Assembly: GCA_964631125.1 (NCBI GenBank)
Contig: CAZVYN010000118.1
Location: 1-7,490 of the forward strand
Source: CAZVYN01 sp964631125
Lineage (GTDB): Bacteria; Eisenbacteria; RBG-16-71-46; CAIMUX01
Direction: 5' to 3'
DNA length: 7,490 bases
In this document: one piece after another, positions 1 to 7,160 of the stretch
How the letters are laid out: the number at the start of each line of letters is the position of its first letter
How positions within the stretch are numbered: the stretch's first letter is position 1
The notes under the pieces: generated by a model
What the model was told of the DNA's origin: nothing
Seen by the model: the letters and a program-made list of their open reading frames with translations, nothing else
Database searches by the model: none
Made by a program: the position numbers and the translations under genes

Positions 1-357
1 GGCGGAGCGCAACGAGTCGCCAAAGGCGCTTCGCTGCACGCGACTCGCGCGCGCCTCGATCGGCTGGAGCGAGACGCCGAATCGGCGCGCGCCGCGGCGC
101 TCGTCAACTACACGACACTCCGCGCCGCCGCGGAGACCGCGTCTTCAGCAACCGAGGGGCTCTTGTCCACGATCGAGGCCGCGGCCGAGTCGTATCGATT
201 CGGTGAGTCGTCCCTCACCGATCTCCTCGGGACACTTCAACTCGTTCTCTCGTCCGGGACGGCTGCGATCGAGTTGCGTTACGCGGCGCTGGGCGCGCAT
301 CGCGATCTCGAGTCGGCTCTTGGCGTCGAGCTCGTTTCAGAGGGAGGTTCGCGATGA
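1..357 (+). CDS. TolC/CusC-type outer-membrane efflux protein, C-terminal part (5' truncated by window)
   Basis: This is the last 118 residues of an outer-membrane factor, the channel that carries substrate from the periplasmic adaptor and RND pump out of the cell. Reading frame 1 is open from the window edge to TGA at 355-357. What remains is almost entirely alpha-helical and Ala/Leu/Arg/Glu-rich, as expected for the final periplasmic tunnel helices of the OEP family. The stretch Y65-R-F-G-E followed by S-L-T-D-L-L and ending R-D-L-E-S-A-L-G-V matches the typical C-terminal 'Y..G..s..dLLdaq....a......aL..y..a...Le.alG' pattern (family knowledge). The next gene starts inside its stop codon (ATGA, 354-357), indicating translational coupling with the adaptor. 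The signal peptide and beta-barrel strands lie outside the window, so the CusC/CzcC subgroup cannot be assigned. Confidence 0.85.
   Translation, partial: GGAQRVAKGASLHATRARLDRLERDAESARAAALVNYTTLRAAAETASSATEGLLSTIEAAAESYRFGESSLTDLLGTLQLVLSSGTAAIELRYAALGAHRDLESALGVELVSEGGSR
341..347 (+). promoter_or_regulatory. Ribosome binding site of the membrane-fusion protein gene
   Basis: AGGGAGG lies 6 nt before the ATG at 354. It supports that start and the 4-nt overlap with the upstream outer-membrane factor gene. Confidence 0.75.
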
Positions 358-1901
358 GAGTCGCGGGACTAGCACTGTTCTTATGGATCTCGAGCGCGCT
401 CGCAGGTTGCGGCCGGGAGGCGGAGTCCGACCACGGACATTCGCCCGCGACGACCGAGGAGGCGGCGGCCGAGCCTTGGTCGTTCACGGCCTGGGGGTCT
501 CGCTTCGAGATCTTCGCCGAGTGCGATCCGCTCGAGGTCGGGCGCGCATCCAAGAGTCACACGCACGTGACGATCTTGGAGAGTTTCGCTCCCCTGCGCG
601 AAGGCGCCGTCTCGGCGATCTTGCGCGACGCGGAAGGCGGCGAGGAGAGGTTCCGACAGCCGCGCGCTTTGCGTGACGGCATCTTCTCCATCGAGATCAA
701 ACCGGCGCGCGAAGGTACGTTCGCGCTCTTCTTCCTGGTCGAGGCGGGGGAGGTCTCGGAGGAGATCGCTTCCGGCCGCGTGCGCGTCGGCTCGGCCTCG
801 AGGCACGGCGGCATCGACGCGCTGCCCGAGCCCGGAGTGAGCGGCGCGGTTCCGCTGCCTGCCTCTGGGTCCGACGAGCCAGTCGCCTTCCTCAAGGAAC
901 AGCAGTGGCGCACTCCCTTCACGACTGCATGGGTGGTCGAGACCTCGCTTCCCCGAACCGTGCACGGACCGGCTCAGGTCAGCTCGCCGCCGGCGGGGGA
1001 GCAGGTGCTGACGGCGCCGATCGATGGCAGCGTCGTGTTCGTCCAGACCGTCCACGTCGGACGTTCGGTGCGCGCGGGCGAGACGCTGTTCGCGCTCTCG
1101 CCCAGAGTGTCCGCCGATCGCTCAGCGCGTCAGATCGCGAGCGAGCTGACGCTGACGCGCGGTCGACTGGAGCGACTGGAGCGTCTGCTCGAACTGGGCG
1201 CGGTGAGCCAGACGGAAGTCGAGGCGGTGCGTTCGAAGGCGGAGATTCTCGAGTCCGAACGCCGAGCGCTGGAACGTGAGACTTCGCCGGAGGACGAGAA
1301 GATCCAGGTGCGCGCGGCGCGCGCGGGCGTGATCGCCGAACTCTGGGTGGAGGCCGGGGGCGCGGTCACCGCCGGCGAGCCCCTCGTGCGCATCGTCCAG
1401 TCCAGCCCGGTCTGGCTCGAAGTGTCCCTCACCCCTGAAGAAGCGGCTCGGCTCGAGTCGAACGTGGTCGGCGCATTCCTCCGGCGGCCGGGCTCGGGGA
1501 CCGCGCTGGAGTTTCGACAGGACGAGATCCGGTTGATCTCTCGCTCCCCCGCCATCGAGCGCTCGACCGGTCGACTTCGCGTCTTCTTCGAGCTGCAAAC
1601 CGACGTCGAGCGATTGCCGCTCGGTTCCAGCCTCGATGCGCAACTCCTCCTCGCGGAGAGCACGACCGGGGCAAGCGTGCCCTTCACGGCGCTCGTCGAT
1701 GACGCCGGGACCAGCGTCGTCTACGTCCAGACCGAAGGCGAGAGCTTCGTGCGCCGCGAAGTGCGCGTCGAAGCGGAGCTGGGGGACGTCGCGGTCACCG
1801 CAGGGCTCGTCCCAGGGACGCGAATCGTGACGGTGGGTGGCGCTGCGATCCGTCGGGCCTCTCTGCTCTCGAGCGGGGCGCCCGAGGGACACGTGCACTG
1901 A
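354..1901 (+). CDS. RND efflux periplasmic adaptor (membrane-fusion lipoprotein), CusB/CzcB type
   Basis: This 515-residue adaptor would link the RND pump to the outer-membrane channel. It starts with a lipoprotein signal (hydrophobic residues 3-18, lipobox L-A-G-C19), so it is probably anchored in the inner membrane by a lipidated Cys19. Residues about 42-148 form an extra N-terminal beta-rich domain seen in many CusB/CzcB-like adaptors. F-L-K-E-Q-Q-W (179-185) introduces the core: first half of the barrel-sandwich (lipoyl) domain around T220-A-P-I-D-G, a short helical hairpin about 248-312, second lipoyl half about 320-347 and beta-barrel/membrane-proximal domains to the end. The only Met is the initiator, while HxH motifs occur at 27-29, 69-71 and 513-515. 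The lack of Met argues against a CusB-like Cu(I)/Ag(I) Met site; the His pairs suggest, without proving, a divalent metal. The RND gene follows after 19 nt. Confidence 0.92.
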   Translation: MRVAGLALFLWISSALAGCGREAESDHGHSPATTEEAAAEPWSFTAWGSRFEIFAECDPLEVGRASKSHTHVTILESFAPLREGAVSAILRDAEGGEERFRQPRALRDGIFSIEIKPAREGTFALFFLVEAGEVSEEIASGRVRVGSASRHGGIDALPEPGVSGAVPLPASGSDEPVAFLKEQQWRTPFTTAWVVETSLPRTVHGPAQVSSPPAGEQVLTAPIDGSVVFVQTVHVGRSVRAGETLFALSPRVSADRSARQIASELTLTRGRLERLERLLELGAVSQTEVEAVRSKAEILESERRALERETSPEDEKIQVRAARAGVIAELWVEAGGAVTAGEPLVRIVQSSPVWLEVSLTPEEAARLESNVVGAFLRRPGSGTALEFRQDEIRLISRSPAIERSTGRLRVFFELQTDVERLPLGSSLDAQLLLAESTTGASVPFTALVDDAGTSVVYVQTEGESFVRREVRVEAELGDVAVTAGLVPGTRIVTVGGAAIRRASLLSSGAPEGHVH

Positions 1902-1904
1902 GGC

Positions 1905-1911
1905 GAGGGGG
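1905..1911 (+). promoter_or_regulatory. Ribosome binding site deciding the RND permease start
   Basis: GAGGGGG ends 9 nt before ATG 1921. It favours this start over an in-frame upstream start at 1837, which would add 28 non-family residues and overlap the adaptor gene by 65 nt. Confidence 0.7.
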
Positions 1912-1920
1912 ATCGATCCA

Positions 1921-4900
1921 ATGCTCGACCGACTGATTCGGCTATCGCTGGAGCATCGCTATCTCGTCCTGCTCTTCGCCGCGGCGCTCCTGGTCTTCGG
2001 CACGATCCGCGCTTTCGATCTGCCTGTCGATGTCTTCCCGGACATCTCGGCGCCGAGCGTGACGGTCTTGACCGAAGCAGAGGGGGTGGCTCCAGAAGAG
2101 GTCGAACTCCTCGTCACCGCGCCATTGGAGTCGGCGCTCAACGGCGCGCCGGGCATTCGTCGCGTTCGGTCTGTTTCGGCCGCCGGCATCTCGGTCATCT
2201 GGGCCGAGTTCGAGTGGGGCGAAGACGTCTATCGTGCGCGCCAAGTGGTGACCGAACGAATCCAGGCGATCGAACTGCCGGAGTTCGCCACGGCGCCGAC
2301 GCTCGGACCGATCAGTTCGATCATGGGCGAGATCATGTTCGTCGCGCTCTCGGCCGATCCGCGCGAGGTCTCGGGTCTCGAACTGCGGCGAGCCGCCGAG
2401 TTGTTGGTGCGCCGTCGACTCCTCCCGATTCCTGGGATCGCGCAGGTCACGCCGATCGGGGGCGATGTCCGCGAGATCCAGGTGGAGGTCGATCCGATCG
2501 CTCTCCGTCAGAGCGGCGTCGGGCTGGACGAGGTGGCCGTCGCGCTGCGCGAGGGATCGCACGCCGCCGCGGCCGGCTTCCACGTGCGCGGAGACCAGGA
2601 GTATCTCGTGCGCGGCCTCGGGCGGGTGCGCAGTACGGAGGATCTCGCAGCACAGGTCATTCGCGTCGTGGACGGTGTGCCGATCTTGATCGAGGACATC
2701 GGGCGGGTGGTGGAAGGAAGCGAACCGAGGCGAGGGACGGCCTCGTACGGCGCCTCGCCCGCCGTGGTGCTGAGCATTCAGAAGCAGCCGGGCGCGAACA
2801 CACTCGAGCTGACCCGAGAGATCGAACGTGTGCTCGCCGAAGTCGCCTCGAGCCTGCCGGCGGGGATCACGCTGGAGTCCGAGAGCTTCCGCCAGGCCGA
2901 CTTCATCGAAGTCGCGGTGCGCAACGTGACGCACGCGCTGCGGGATGGAGGGCTGCTGGTCGTGGCGGTGCTCTTCCTCTTCTTGGGGAGTGTGCGGACG
3001 ACACTGATCTCGGCGATCGCGATGCCGCTCTCTCTGCTGACGGGGCTCGTCGCTCTGGGGCTCTTCGGCGCGACGGTGAACACCATGACGCTGGGCGGAT
3101 TCACCATCGCGGTCGGAGCTCTCGTCGATGACGCCATCATCGATGTGGAGAACGTCTTCCGACGGCTGAAAGAGGAACTGCGGAAGCCTCTCGCGGAACG
3201 GCGTCCGCTCCAAGAGGTGGTCTTCCAGGGCTCGTCGGAAGTGCGGCGAGCGATCCTCTTCGCGACGCTGATCATCGGACTCGTCTTCCTGCCGCTCTTC
3301 TTTCTGCCGGGGATGGAAGGTCGGCTGCTGCAACCGCTCGGACTGGCCTATCTCATCGCGTTGGGCGCCTCGTTGTTGGTTTCGCTGACGGTGACGCCGG
3401 CGCTCTGTCTGATCCTGCTGCGTGACGAGAAGTTGCTGCAGAGTCGCGAGACGCCGCTCCTGCGGTTCTTGCGTGCGCGCTACGAGAAGGATTTGGGGCT
3501 CGCATTGCGGCGCCCCGGGTGGACCGTCGGCGGGACGGTGCTGCTGCTGATCGCGGCGCTCGCGCTGATCCCGCTCTTGGATCGCGCGTTTCTTCCTCCG
3601 TTCAATGAAGGGGCCCTGACCGTTTCGGTGGTGAGCCCCGCCGGAGTCGCGCTCGAGGTGAGCGACGCGCTCGGACGCGAGGTTGAGCTAGCGTTGCTCG
3701 CGGTCCCTGAAGTGATTTCGACCAGTCGTCGGACCGGTAGGGCCGAGAAAGACGAGCATGTCCAGGGGGTCAACGCATCCGAGATGGAAGTTGTGCTCCG
3801 CGAGGGACGTGAACGCGAGGAAGTGCTCTCCGAGATGCGGGCGGCGGTCGCCATGATTCCCGGCGTGGCGGTCAGTTTCGGACAGCCGATCAGCCACCGC
3901 ATCGACCACATGATCTCGGGAAGCAAGTCGAGCCTGGCGGTGAAGATCTTCGGGCCTGATCTCGCCGTTCTGCGCGGCCTGGCTCGTCGGATCGACGGCG
4001 TGCTCCGCGAGGTCGAGGGCATCGTCGATCTCAGCAACGCCGAGCAATCGAGTGTCCCGCAGATCTTGATCGAGTTCGATCGACGCGCCATGGCCTACCA
4101 CGGCATCCGCGCCGAGTCGTTGGCCCGAGCGGTGGAGGCGGCGTTCCAGGGCGCGACGGTCGGCGAGATCACGGAAGGCAGCGTGGTCTCGCGGGTCGCT
4201 CTGCGTCTACGTCGCGCCGACGGTGAGCGTCGCGAGCGGCTGGAGGACATCCCCGTCGTGGCGGCCGATGGCGTGACGCTACGGCTGGGAGATCTCGCGC
4301 ACGTGCGTGAAGACCTGGGACCGAGCCTGATCCGTCGCGAAGATGTGCAGCGCGTCGCGGTACTGACGGCGAACGTCGCGAGCTCAGACCTCGCGGGAGT
4401 TGTCGACGCCGCGCGGACCGTCGTGGCGAAGAACGTGCCTCTCCCGCCGGGTTATCGAGTGGCGTTCAGCGGCCAGTTCGAAGAGGCGGCGCGGAGTGCT
4501 CGCAATCTCGCGATCCTGTCCACGGCGGCGTTGGCTGGGATCTACGGTCTGCTCTACTTGGCATTCCGCAGTCATCGGAATACGTGGATCGTCTTGGTCA
4601 ACCTGCCGCTGGCAATGATCGGCGGAATCGTCGGCATCTCACTCGGAAGTGGAGTCGCGAGTGTCGCCTCCTTGGTCGGCTTCATCACTCTCTTCGGCAT
4701 CGCCGCGCGCAACGGCGTGCTCCTCGTGATGCACTACCAGCACCTGATGACCGCCGAGGGACTGACGCGCGTGCAGGCCGTGGAGCGTGGATCTCCGGAG
4801 CGACTCGCCCCGGTGCTGATGACCGCGCTCTGCGCGGGACTGGCGCTCATCCCGTTGGTGCTGGCCGGGGGAAAGCCGGGAAATGAGATCCAGAGTCCGA

Positions 4901-5007
4901 TGGGCGAGGTGATCCTGGGCGGACTGCTCAGCTCAACGCTGCTGAATCTCGTGATCGTGCCGATATTGTTTGCCCGTTGGGGCGTCGGCGGGACTCGGTC
5001 GAGCTGA
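1921..5007 (+). CDS. RND-family efflux permease, CusA/CzcA superfamily (substrate unresolved)
   Basis: This is a complete 1028-residue inner-membrane proton/substrate antiporter, the usual RND length. TM1 is about 13-30, followed by V-F-P-D-I-S at 38-43, the start of the first porter loop and typical of this superfamily. TM2-TM6 run from about 343 to 500, TM7 about 535-552, a second porter loop to about 860, then TM8-TM12 to about 1022. TM4 carries G-A-L-V-D-D-A-I-I-D-V-E-N (399-411), with acidic residues D403, D404, D408 and E410 available for proton relay. The second loop has G-Q-P-I-S-H659-R-I-D-H663-M-I-S-G, and TM10 has G-I-A-A-R-N-G, both superfamily hallmarks. The N-E-I-Q-S-P-M-G-E segment before TM12 is also typical. 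The classical CzcA motif DFG-x-x-x-DGA-x-x-x-VEN is only partly kept, so heavy-metal specificity is likely but unproven. It is the last gene of the pump operon; no clear terminator follows. Confidence 0.95.
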   Translation: MLDRLIRLSLEHRYLVLLFAAALLVFGTIRAFDLPVDVFPDISAPSVTVLTEAEGVAPEEVELLVTAPLESALNGAPGIRRVRSVSAAGISVIWAEFEWGEDVYRARQVVTERIQAIELPEFATAPTLGPISSIMGEIMFVALSADPREVSGLELRRAAELLVRRRLLPIPGIAQVTPIGGDVREIQVEVDPIALRQSGVGLDEVAVALREGSHAAAAGFHVRGDQEYLVRGLGRVRSTEDLAAQVIRVVDGVPILIEDIGRVVEGSEPRRGTASYGASPAVVLSIQKQPGANTLELTREIERVLAEVASSLPAGITLESESFRQADFIEVAVRNVTHALRDGGLLVVAVLFLFLGSVRTTLISAIAMPLSLLTGLVALGLFGATVNTMTLGGFTIAVGALVDDAIIDVENVFRRLKEELRKPLAERRPLQEVVFQGSSEVRRAILFATLIIGLVFLPLFFLPGMEGRLLQPLGLAYLIALGASLLVSLTVTPALCLILLRDEKLLQSRETPLLRFLRARYEKDLGLALRRPGWTVGGTVLLLIAALALIPLLDRAFLPPFNEGALTVSVVSPAGVALEVSDALGREVELALLAVPEVISTSRRTGRAEKDEHVQGVNASEMEVVLREGREREEVLSEMRAAVAMIPGVAVSFGQPISHRIDHMISGSKSSLAVKIFGPDLAVLRGLARRIDGVLREVEGIVDLSNAEQSSVPQILIEFDRRAMAYHGIRAESLARAVEAAFQGATVGEITEGSVVSRVALRLRRADGERRERLEDIPVVAADGVTLRLGDLAHVREDLGPSLIRREDVQRVAVLTANVASSDLAGVVDAARTVVAKNVPLPPGYRVAFSGQFEEAARSARNLAILSTAALAGIYGLLYLAFRSHRNTWIVLVNLPLAMIGGIVGISLGSGVASVASLVGFITLFGIAARNGVLLVMHYQHLMTAEGLTRVQAVERGSPERLAPVLMTALCAGLALIPLVLAGGKPGNEIQSPMGEVILGGLLSSTLLNLVIVPILFARWGVGGTRSS

Positions 5008-5078
5008 CTCAGAGAACCTGATTCGTCCTGCCGACCCGCTGGTTTGATTCGGATGGGCTGCCGCATTGCACAGTAGTT

Positions 5079-5128
5079 TGTGAAAAACAGTGAAACTCGT
5101 CGCGAAACGAGTTGTGCATGTTTTCACA
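5079..5128. promoter_or_regulatory. Nested inverted repeats upstream of the T3SS operon (possible operator or leader structure)
   Basis: The inner perfect repeat is AACTCGT (5094-5100), a 6-nt loop, then ACGAGTT (5107-5113). The outer perfect repeat is TGTGAAAA (5079-5086) paired with TTTTCACA (5121-5128). A further GTGAAA occurs at 5090-5095, making three copies of this hexamer (two on +, one on -). The site lies in an AT-richer island 190-240 nt before sctN, as expected for a regulator-binding site or transcript leader. The role is inferred from position and symmetry only. Confidence 0.4.
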
Positions 5129-5251
5129 TGGGAACTGCTCCGACCACTGCGCGCGCCCACCCGCCGTCGAGTATGCTCGTCCCTGCATTGCAGACCCAGG
5201 TCCCAGATCGCCACTCGAGGCGAGTCGCAGACGGGGTACCGGGTTCTGGAC

Positions 5252-5320
5252 ATGACCGTGGCAGACCCGGTGTTGGTGGCGCACTTGCCGGCAACGCCGC
5301 AGGTCGGAGCGACTCCGTGA
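5252..5320 (+). CDS. Possible mini-ORF (22 aa) translationally coupled to sctN
   Basis: The frame from ATG 5252 reads M-T-V-A-D-P-V-L-V-A-H-L-P-A-T-P-Q-V-G-A-T-P and stops at TGA 5318-5320, overlapping the GTG start of sctN by 4 nt (GTGA). Over this stretch it has more G/C at third positions than the sctN frame extended upstream (about 4 A/T-ending codons in 21 against about 8), consistent with local coding. The frame stays open back to a GTG at 5090, so a longer form of up to 76 residues is possible. There is no strong Shine-Dalgarno before 5252 and no family is recognised. It could be a leader peptide that couples translation into sctN, or a chance ORF. Confidence 0.3.
   Translation: MTVADPVLVAHLPATPQVGATP
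5306..5309 (+). promoter_or_regulatory. Ribosome binding site supporting the GTG start of sctN
   Basis: GGAG lies 7 nt before GTG 5317. The same frame is open upstream to 5080, but the extra 79 residues do not look like SctN and have poorer third-position GC, so GTG 5317 is preferred. Confidence 0.55.
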
Positions 5321-6654
5321 CCGAAGACCGTGGCAAAGACGACCCGTTCGACTTCGACCTGACCAACGTCGACTCGCTGCTCGGGTCGGTCTCGTCCGTG
5401 CAGGTGCGCGGGCGGGTGACCGGGTTGGTGGGTCTGATCGTGAAGGCCGTGCTCCCCGAAGCATGGGTCGGCGAAGTCTGCTTGATCCACAACCCGCGGT
5501 CGCAGGAGCCGGTCAAGGCGGAGGTGGTCGGCTTCGACAAGAACGAAGCGTTGCTCATGCCGCTCGGGGACCTCGCCAATATCGGCATGGCGAGCGAAGT
5601 CGCGCCGACGGGCGCGTGCCTCACGGTGCGAGTCGGGCCGCAACTCCTGGGGCGTGTCCTCAACGGTGTCGGCCTGCCGCGCGACACGGCGACGAAAGGG
5701 CCGCTCGAGACCGACGCTGAGTACCCGGTGATGGCGGCGCCGCCCGATCCGTTGGTCCGCAAGCGGATCTTGCAGCCGATGTCGGTGGGTGTGAAAGCGG
5801 TCGATGCGGTGCTGACTTGCGGCGAAGGGCAGAGAATCGGGGTCTTCGCGGCGGCGGGCGTCGGCAAGTCGACCTTCCTCGGGATGCTGGCGCGCAACAC
5901 CGAAGCGGACATCAACGTGATCGCGCTGATCGGCGAACGCGGGCGCGAGGTGAACGACTTCATCGAGGAGAGCTTGGGCGACGCGCTCGAGCGGTCGGTC
6001 CTGGTCGTCGCGACCTCGGACGAGCCGGCGCTGGTGCGACTGAAGGCGGCCTACGTGGCGCAGACGATCGCCGATTACTTCCGAGACCAAGGGAAGCGCG
6101 TGCTGTTGATGATGGACTCGGTCACGCGTTTCGCACGCGCGCAGCGTGAGGTCGGACTCGCGACGGGCGAACCGCCCGCGCGCGGCGGCTTCACACCGTC
6201 GGTCTTCTCGGAACTGCCGAAGCTGCTGGAGCGCGCCGGGAACTCCGACAAAGGCTCGATCACGGCGTTCTATACCGTGCTGGTCGAGGGCGACGACATG
6301 ACCGAGCCGGTGGCCGACGAGACCCGTTCGATCTTGGATGGGCACATCATTCTTTCGCGCAAGCTGGCCGCTTCGGGTCACTATCCCGCCATCGATGTGC
6401 TCGGTAGCGTGAGTCGCGTCATGACCTCGGTGGCCGAGCCCGAACACATCGCCGCCGCGGTTCGTCTACGCTCGATCCTCTCGACCTACGAGGACAACAA
6501 GGAAGCGATCTTGTACAACATCTACAAGCGCGGGACCGATCCCAAGATCGACGAAGCGATCCAGAAGATCGACTCGATCCAGTCGCTCCTGCAGCAGCGG
6601 ACCGACGAGAACGCGCCGTTTGCGCGGACGATCGAAGAGCTGCGGAGGATCTGA
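5317..6654 (+). CDS. sctN: Type III secretion system ATPase SctN (YscN/FliI family)
   Basis: This 445-residue cytoplasmic ATPase would form a hexamer at the base of the injectisome, where it strips chaperones and unfolds export substrates. Residues about 30-100 are the N-terminal beta-barrel (R-G-R-V-T-G-L-V). G-P-L-E (about 128) and P-P-D-P-L lead into the catalytic domain. The Walker A loop is A178-A-A-G-V-G-K184-S-T, catalytic E207 lies in G-E-R-G-R-E-V, and Walker B is V-L-L-M-M-D267-S. The arginine finger is R367 in S-V-S-R-V-M. R-A-G-N-S-D-K-G-S-I-T-A-F-Y-T-V-L-V-E-G-D-D-M favours a virulence-type SctN over flagellar FliI, as does the sctO-like neighbour; no flagellar gene is in view. 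The C-terminal helical domain contains G-T-D-P-K-I-D. The length matches the family and all catalytic residues are present. sctL, often just upstream, is not here. Confidence 0.94.
   Translation: MTEDRGKDDPFDFDLTNVDSLLGSVSSVQVRGRVTGLVGLIVKAVLPEAWVGEVCLIHNPRSQEPVKAEVVGFDKNEALLMPLGDLANIGMASEVAPTGACLTVRVGPQLLGRVLNGVGLPRDTATKGPLETDAEYPVMAAPPDPLVRKRILQPMSVGVKAVDAVLTCGEGQRIGVFAAAGVGKSTFLGMLARNTEADINVIALIGERGREVNDFIEESLGDALERSVLVVATSDEPALVRLKAAYVAQTIADYFRDQGKRVLLMMDSVTRFARAQREVGLATGEPPARGGFTPSVFSELPKLLERAGNSDKGSITAFYTVLVEGDDMTEPVADETRSILDGHIILSRKLAASGHYPAIDVLGSVSRVMTSVAEPEHIAAAVRLRSILSTYEDNKEAILYNIYKRGTDPKIDEAIQKIDSIQSLLQQRTDENAPFARTIEELRRI
6644..6649 (+). promoter_or_regulatory. Ribosome binding site of sctO inside the end of sctN
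   Basis: GGAGGA lies 7 nt before ATG 6657 and within the last codons of sctN, supporting coupled translation of the ATPase and its stalk protein. Confidence 0.75.
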
Positions 6655-6656
6655 CG

Positions 6657-7160
6657 ATGGCGAAGGCTCCCCGCTACGCGCTGGAGGCGTACCTGACGCA
6701 ACTTCGCGGCGAGAAGGACCAGGCGTGGAAGGCCCTCGGCGCCGCCCAGACGAAACTCACCGCGGAAGAAGCAAAGAAGGCGGCCCTGGAGGCGGAACAC
6801 ACCGAGCTGGAGGCGCGGCACCGGCAGTACATGGCCGACTACTGGAACGGTCTACGCGAGGGGGCGCTGAGCGGAGCGCAGATCGAATCCCGGCGGGTGC
6901 ACCTCGAGGGGATCGCGAGCGACACGCGCGACAAGAAGCGCGAGATCCTGGCGCAGGAGCGCGCCGTCGTGCGAGCGACCCAAGCGGTGGAGCAGGCCAA
7001 GACCGTCTACGTCGGCTTCGCCAACGAACTGGAGATCCACGAGGAGAAGAAGGCGGAGTGGATGCGAGGATTGGCCCGCGAGGAGGCGCGCAAAGAGCAG
7101 CGGGCGCTGGAGGACATCGCGCTCGCCCGGCACGTCCGCCGTCAGCGGGGCGGGTCGTGA
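6657..7160 (+). CDS. sctO: SctO/YscO/FliJ-like T3SS stalk protein
   Basis: This 167-residue protein has the size and make-up of SctO: almost entirely charged helix (Glu, Lys, Arg, Ala), no Cys, and no signal or membrane segment. It should form a long antiparallel coiled coil (about residues 8-65 and 75-160), with a turn near N-G-L-R-E-G-A-L-S-G (about 63-72). In the family this hairpin inserts into the SctN hexamer like the gamma subunit of F1 and contacts the export gate SctV. The primary sequence is poorly conserved in this family, so the call rests on the immediate position after sctN (2-nt gap), length and coiled-coil character. The start is fixed by a strong RBS. Its TGA is overlapped by a GTG (GTGA, 7157-7160) that opens another short frame. 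Confidence 0.82.
   Translation: MAKAPRYALEAYLTQLRGEKDQAWKALGAAQTKLTAEEAKKAALEAEHTELEARHRQYMADYWNGLREGALSGAQIESRRVHLEGIASDTRDKKREILAQERAVVRATQAVEQAKTVYVGFANELEIHEEKKAEWMRGLAREEARKEQRALEDIALARHVRRQRGGS

Larger units (their letters stand above)
5008..5316. other. Intergenic region between pump operon and T3SS operon
   Basis: This 309-nt stretch separates the RND permease stop from the sctN start. I see no RNA gene and no convincing intrinsic terminator (no GC stem followed by a T run). A short direct repeat TGATTCG occurs at 5019-5025 and 5045-5051. Positions about 5063-5130 are clearly richer in A+T than the surroundings and hold nested inverted repeats. The last 65 nt (from 5252) hold a possible mini-ORF. 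No sigma-70 promoter with good -35 and -10 boxes could be identified by eye. Confidence 0.6.

Noticed and set aside
1837..1920. Upstream in-frame start extending the RND permease by 28 residues
   Set aside because: It would overlap the adaptor gene, the residues are unlike RND N-termini, and ATG 1921 has a good RBS followed directly by a typical TM1.
1942..3333. Long open frame (463 codons) on the minus strand opposite the RND permease
   Set aside because: A shadow of GC-rich codon use: low-complexity Arg/His/Asp-rich product, wholly inside a well-supported gene.
5016..5045. Possible terminator after the RND permease (AACC ... GGTT)
   Set aside because: Only a 4-bp stem with a large loop and no T run.
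5274..5288. Possible sigma-54 promoter (TGG, then TTGC, with GG and GC 10 nt apart)
   Set aside because: The spacing is right but most other consensus bases do not match (TGG where CAC is expected), and such matches are common in GC-rich DNA.
5080..5316. N-terminal extension of SctN by 79 residues from GTG 5080
   Set aside because: The extension is unlike SctN, has weaker third-position GC, no RBS, and would give an unusually long 524-residue ATPase; GTG 5317 gives the normal length.
5841..5876. Walker A loop of SctN with A-A-A instead of the common A-G-S
   Set aside because: The general pattern [AG]xxxxGK[ST] is intact and similar variants occur in functional SctN proteins such as InvC, so no defect is implied.
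4933..6447. Long open frame (504 codons) on the minus strand opposite sctN and the intergenic region
   Set aside because: It is antisense to a certain gene, is rich in His, Arg and Asp as expected for the reverse of GC-biased codons, matches no recognised family and has no supporting RBS.
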